Assembly (NCBI GenBank): GCA_965279135.1
Contig: OZ257133.1
Span: 2,542,001-2,606,000, forward strand
DNA length: 64,000 bases
Source: Croceimicrobium sp965279135
GTDB lineage: Bacteria > Bacteroidota > Bacteroidia > Flavobacteriales > Schleiferiaceae
Reading direction: 5' to 3'
This document shows, piece after piece, positions 61,044-64,000 of this stretch. The notes under the pieces are model-generated. The model had not been told where the DNA came from. It saw nothing but the letters and a program-made list of their open reading frames with translations, and made no database searches. The position numbers were made by a program, and so were the translations under genes. The stretch's first letter is position 1. Every line of letters starts with the position of its first letter.

Positions 61044-62228
61044 TTAATCTGTCTTTGGTTTATTCCGGGCCTCAATCACCGCTTCGGCAGTTTCAATACC
61101 AATGGAATCTTGCATAAAAGATAAGGGTAACAAATATCTGCCTTCTAGAAGAGAATTTACTTTATCAAAGGAAAGTTGATTGATGTACTTCCCTGCAATC
61201 TGGCTTTTCTCTACTGCCTGTTTCAATTGCAAGGCGCAAAACACTTCTCCGGGATGCTCTGCATCAGCCATATAGTCATCACTTAGCCCCATTCCGGAAG
61301 GAGTAGTGAATTCAATCACATTATAACCTTTAGACTTTAGCAGATTCTGCACCTCTATGAAGTCAGACCAAAAAGAAGAGAACATCTCATCTTGCATGGC
61401 CTGATTAAAAAACTCATCAGAATAAGGAGGGATATAGAGTATTAGCTCGATGCCTTTGGTGCGAAATCGTTCTAGAATTTCGAGATAAATCTCAGTCTTT
61501 TCCTCCGAATATCTAAAAGGCTCGATAAATGGAGAGCGACGGTTTTTTAAATCCTCAATCAAAGTACCATCTCTGTAAATACTGTCCTCTAAATAGCGGT
61601 TTATTTCGCCCTCATGACGATAACTCCCATCATTACGATAGCCGCGCCCTCGCATACCCGCTCGGCCAAATCCGACATCCGTATCGGGTAAGCGCCATAG
61701 ATTTCGATTGAGGAAAATTCTTTGCATGCCCTTTAAATGGGATTTAGAACTTAAAGCTCGGTCTTCTGGATAATTACGAGTCCATTCTACCTGATCAAGA
61801 AATGTATGTTCCAGGAAAAAGGAAAGGTCAACGCCCAATAAAACCAAATCGGGAGTAGTAGCTACTCCTTCATTCATTAAATCCAGCACATAATTCAGGT
61901 CTTTCCCATTGCGAGCCATCAAACCGGTATTGTAAAACTGGTCTTCAAAAGGGCTAAACATAAAGTCCCGAAACTGTAAAGTAACAGATTGCCCAAGCAC
62001 CAGCACTTTGGCTTCACTACTTATAAACCGCTGAAACTTGTAATTACTCAGGGAATTACCCAGTATCTCCCGGCCATAATAAAGCTCCTTAGCACTGCTG
62101 TTTTGTTCTTCGTTAACCGTTTCGATAGAATAGGATTCCTTGTTCTTCAGAAGCAGAAATTCGCCCAGGAGTCCATAAGCCAGGATGATGGCTAGATAGG
62201 GAAGGGATTTTAAAACAAACTTCTTCAT
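61044..62228 (-). CDS. SGNH-like membrane-anchored protein paired with the MBOAT
   Basis: Protein of 394 residues: one N-terminal helix (VLKSLPYLAIILAYGLLGEF) then a periplasmic domain. Candidate block I is VLVLGQSVTLQFRD (Gly-x-Ser), and a D-A-E-H (YMADAEHPGEVF) near the C-terminus may be the Asp-x-x-His of block V, as in AlgJ/DltD-like acyltransferase partners. LILYIPPYSDEF provides a strand. ATG at 62228 follows the MBOAT stop by one base. It probably accepts or transfers the acyl group delivered by the MBOAT. Family assignment is inference from motifs and gene order. Confidence 0.7.
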   Translation of the reverse strand: MKKFVLKSLPYLAIILAYGLLGEFLLLKNKESYSIETVNEEQNSSAKELYYGREILGNSLSNYKFQRFISSEAKVLVLGQSVTLQFRDFMFSPFEDQFYNTGLMARNGKDLNYVLDLMNEGVATTPDLVLLGVDLSFFLEHTFLDQVEWTRNYPEDRALSSKSHLKGMQRIFLNRNLWRLPDTDVGFGRAGMRGRGYRNDGSYRHEGEINRYLEDSIYRDGTLIEDLKNRRSPFIEPFRYSEEKTEIYLEILERFRTKGIELILYIPPYSDEFFNQAMQDEMFSSFWSDFIEVQNLLKSKGYNVIEFTTPSGMGLSDDYMADAEHPGEVFCALQLKQAVEKSQIAGKYINQLSFDKVNSLLEGRYLLPLSFMQDSIGIETAEAVIEARNKPKTD

Positions 62229-62229
62229 C

Positions 62230-63648
62230 TCAAAACTGAAAGTAATAGAATGGCTCCTTTCCGAAATATCCAAACAAAAGGATACTCAATACCAAGGCAA
62301 CATAAATAGCTCTACGCCAAAATGGACTAAAATCCGTCACATGGAAAGGGTGAGATTTATCCTTAAAAATCCACTCAAAAATCAAAATCCCGATGGCTAA
62401 AGGAGAAACTTCAAGCAATTTAGGCGCGATGCTATAGTGGAAGTTGTTAAAAATGCCTTGGTAAATCTCATTAACCATATAGATGTCCTCGGATCGGAAA
62501 AAGACTCCCACAAAACTGAGAAAGAGGAAATTGGCCAACATGGTAAACTTGGATACCACCTTGTGAGTATTCAGATAACTGAGGCTTTTACGAATCCACT
62601 TCACTTTACTCGCCATTATTCTGGGAATGAAGGCGATCCCTTGAATAATACCAAAGATTAGGAAGGTATAATTAGCTCCATGCCAAAGACCAATTACTGC
62701 GAACAAGATTATAGTCGCGGTAATGCGCCAAAGGGTGCTATTGCGATTTAATCGTGCTAATCCAATAAAAAGATAATCCCTAAACCAAGTAGTTAAAGAG
62801 ATATGCCAGCGGGACCAAAACTCAGGAATGCTTTTAGCAAATAGGGGCGTTTTAAAGTTTCGTATCAACTCATAACCCAGGAGTTTAGCCACTCCCCTGG
62901 CAATATCCGTGTAGGCCGAAAAATCGGTATAGAGCTGCACAAAGAAGAGGGCTGTAGCCGCATATAAGGTAATCCCATTGTAGGCAGATACGTTTCCATA
63001 AACCGCGTCCACTTGAATTCCGATGTTATCCGCAATAACCATCTTCTTAAAAAATCCGTAGAGCAGTAGTCGCATACCTTCAACCGCCTGCTGATAGTTG
63101 AATGACTTGGGCTTCTTAAACTGCGGCAGGAAGGTGGTTGCTCTTTCGATCGGTCCAGCTACTAATTGAGGAAAGAAGCTGACGTAATTCAAGAATGCAA
63201 TTAGATTCGTTTCCGGCTTGATCTTACCCTTATATACATCCAGAGAATAGCTTAAAGTTTGGAAAGTGTAAAAACTGATCCCTACCGGAAGAATAATCTG
63301 TAAAGTCACCTCATTCATCTGCCAGCCCAGGGAATCGAATAGATCTTTTGCCGAAGCCAGGAAGAAATTGAAATACTTAAAAAATGCCAATAGTCCCAAG
63401 TTGATAATCAGGCTGAGGGAGATCAAAAGCTTTTTATGCCTTGATCTGGGCATATAATATCCTACGGTATAATCTACCAAAGAGCTGAAGGCAATAAGTA
63501 TAAGGAAACGATAGTCCCACCAGCCATAGAACACATAGCTGAAAACCAACAACACCAAATTGAATGCCTTAAGCGACTTCCTTAATGTCCAGAGAATCTG
63601 GAACGCCAAGGCCAGAAATAGCAGGAATTCAATGGAGTTAAACTTCAT
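62230..63648 (-). CDS. MBOAT-family O-acyltransferase (AlgI-like)
   Basis: Polytopic acyltransferase of 472 residues. Features are the N-terminal FNSIEFLLFLALAFQILW, FNFFLASAKDLFDSLGW, ILPVGISFYTFQTLSYSLDVYKG, FPQLVAGPIERA, FSAYTDIARGVAKLLG, and the catalytic His in VIGLWHGANYTFLIFG. It carries an acyl group, usually acetyl, across the inner membrane to a periplasmic acceptor such as a glycan. The pair with an SGNH-like gene downstream is the AlgI-AlgJ arrangement. ATG at 63648 starts 3 bases after the stop of the gene at 63652. Confidence 0.92.
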   Translation of the reverse strand: MKFNSIEFLLFLALAFQILWTLRKSLKAFNLVLLVFSYVFYGWWDYRFLILIAFSSLVDYTVGYYMPRSRHKKLLISLSLIINLGLLAFFKYFNFFLASAKDLFDSLGWQMNEVTLQIILPVGISFYTFQTLSYSLDVYKGKIKPETNLIAFLNYVSFFPQLVAGPIERATTFLPQFKKPKSFNYQQAVEGMRLLLYGFFKKMVIADNIGIQVDAVYGNVSAYNGITLYAATALFFVQLYTDFSAYTDIARGVAKLLGYELIRNFKTPLFAKSIPEFWSRWHISLTTWFRDYLFIGLARLNRNSTLWRITATIILFAVIGLWHGANYTFLIFGIIQGIAFIPRIMASKVKWIRKSLSYLNTHKVVSKFTMLANFLFLSFVGVFFRSEDIYMVNEIYQGIFNNFHYSIAPKLLEVSPLAIGILIFEWIFKDKSHPFHVTDFSPFWRRAIYVALVLSILLFGYFGKEPFYYFQF

Positions 63649-63651
63649 GCC

Positions 63652-64000
63652 TTAGTCGAAGCTAAAATTTCGGTCGTGCAAGTAGATATCAAGCATCTCC
63701 TCGTAACTCAGGCCACGTTCTTCCGCTAACTTTTTCAAATCCTCACGCCAGGTGCGCTTTTCCTTGATCTTATCGGCGAGATAATCATCACCTCTAAACT
63801 CATGCTTAAAGGTCGAATCCTGAATAGTCTGCAATGCCCACTTAGGAAACCTCCAGCCACGGAAATAGACATTGGGCTCATTGGATACAATAAAGAAAGC
63901 ATCGTATTCATCCAGGACTTGATGTAAATCTTTATGACGAATTAGATATGGAAGATTGTCTCTCCGATTTAAGCGAGAATCAGTGGTATGCACAGTCAGA
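63652..64000 (-). CDS. Hypothetical protein, 5' end beyond window
   Basis: The frame is open to the right edge; a GTG at 63993 gives 113 residues, but the frame reaches base 64000 without a stop, so the true start may lie outside. The visible part is hydrophilic (DLHQVLDEYDAFFIVSN, YFRGWRFPKWALQTIQDSTFK) and ends EMLDIYLHDRNFSFD. It lies 3 bases upstream of the MBOAT start and is therefore in the same operon. It shows no recognised motif. An association with glycan or lipid acylation is inferred from position only. Confidence 0.65.
   Translation of the reverse strand, partial: LTVHTTDSRLNRRDNLPYLIRHKDLHQVLDEYDAFFIVSNEPNVYFRGWRFPKWALQTIQDSTFKHEFRGDDYLADKIKEKRTWREDLKKLAEERGLSYEEMLDIYLHDRNFSFD

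Noticed and set aside
1..64000. CRISPR arrays, insertion sequences, prophage or integrase genes
   Set aside because: No regularly spaced direct repeats, transposase motifs, integrase motifs or phage structural genes were seen.

Overview
The window looks like chromosomal DNA of a marine-type Bacteroidota, most likely class Flavobacteriia or a close relative of the Cryomorphaceae/Schleiferiaceae type. The evidence is lineage-typical: two proteins with C-terminal type IX secretion sorting tails plus one probable third, an LruC-domain lipoprotein, DUF4271, DUF3109 and DUF962 proteins, ECF sigma/FecR/TonB-receptor signalling, a primase lacking zinc ligands, and the Bacteroidota promoter -7 element TAnnTTTG in front of many genes. 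Species cannot be named from the sequence alone. No insertion sequence, prophage or CRISPR array was seen.

Layout. 1-3.6 kb: the end of a sigma-54 response regulator, its histidine kinase, and a lipase-like lipoprotein. 3.7-6 kb: small membrane proteins and an A/T-rich orphan (4696-5985). 6.1-13 kb: housekeeping genes rlmN, a polyprenyl diphosphate synthase, two tandem MscS channels, an exported DUF6263-like protein and dnaG. 13-24.2 kb: a surface-polysaccharide locus in two minus-strand blocks around one plus-strand gene. One block (12992-19800) encodes a left-handed beta-helix acetyltransferase, an SpsF-like cytidylyltransferase, a NeuB/SpsE-type synthase fused to a methyltransferase, a GT2 fused to a CMP-sugar-synthetase-like domain, a WecA/MraY-type transferase and a Wzy/WaaL-type protein. 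The other encodes a second ligase/polymerase, a GT2 and a Wzx flippase, and runs on from hemD-rnpA-ctpA.

27-43 kb: DUF4271, a choice-of-anchor-V protein, a glutaryl-CoA-dehydrogenase-like enzyme, an LruC lipoprotein, DUF962, a frameshifted regulator, small membrane proteins, class Ia ribonucleotide reductase (nrdB-nrdA), DUF3109, a helicase/cold-shock pair, MarC, 3-hydroxyanthranilate dioxygenase and tRNA-Leu(CAA). 43.5-48 kb: an exported protein, a TIR-domain protein and a T9SS cargo. 48.2-54.7 kb: an ECF sigma factor, a FecR anti-sigma factor, an STN-type TonB receptor, a strongly acidic repeat lipoprotein and an outer-membrane-like protein. This is the best candidate here for an undescribed functional unit. 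54.9-57.2 kb: a secreted-protein gene split by an in-frame TAG, and a second ECF operon with three tiny membrane proteins, the last with a natural seven-histidine run. 57.3-64 kb: an ArnT-like glycosyltransferase, a T9SS cargo, and an MBOAT/SGNH-like/methyltransferase operon running off the right edge.

The main themes are envelope construction (polysaccharide, acyl transfer, T9SS cargos) and two cell-surface signalling units, set among core housekeeping genes. All function calls come from reading motifs in translated sequence; no database search was possible.
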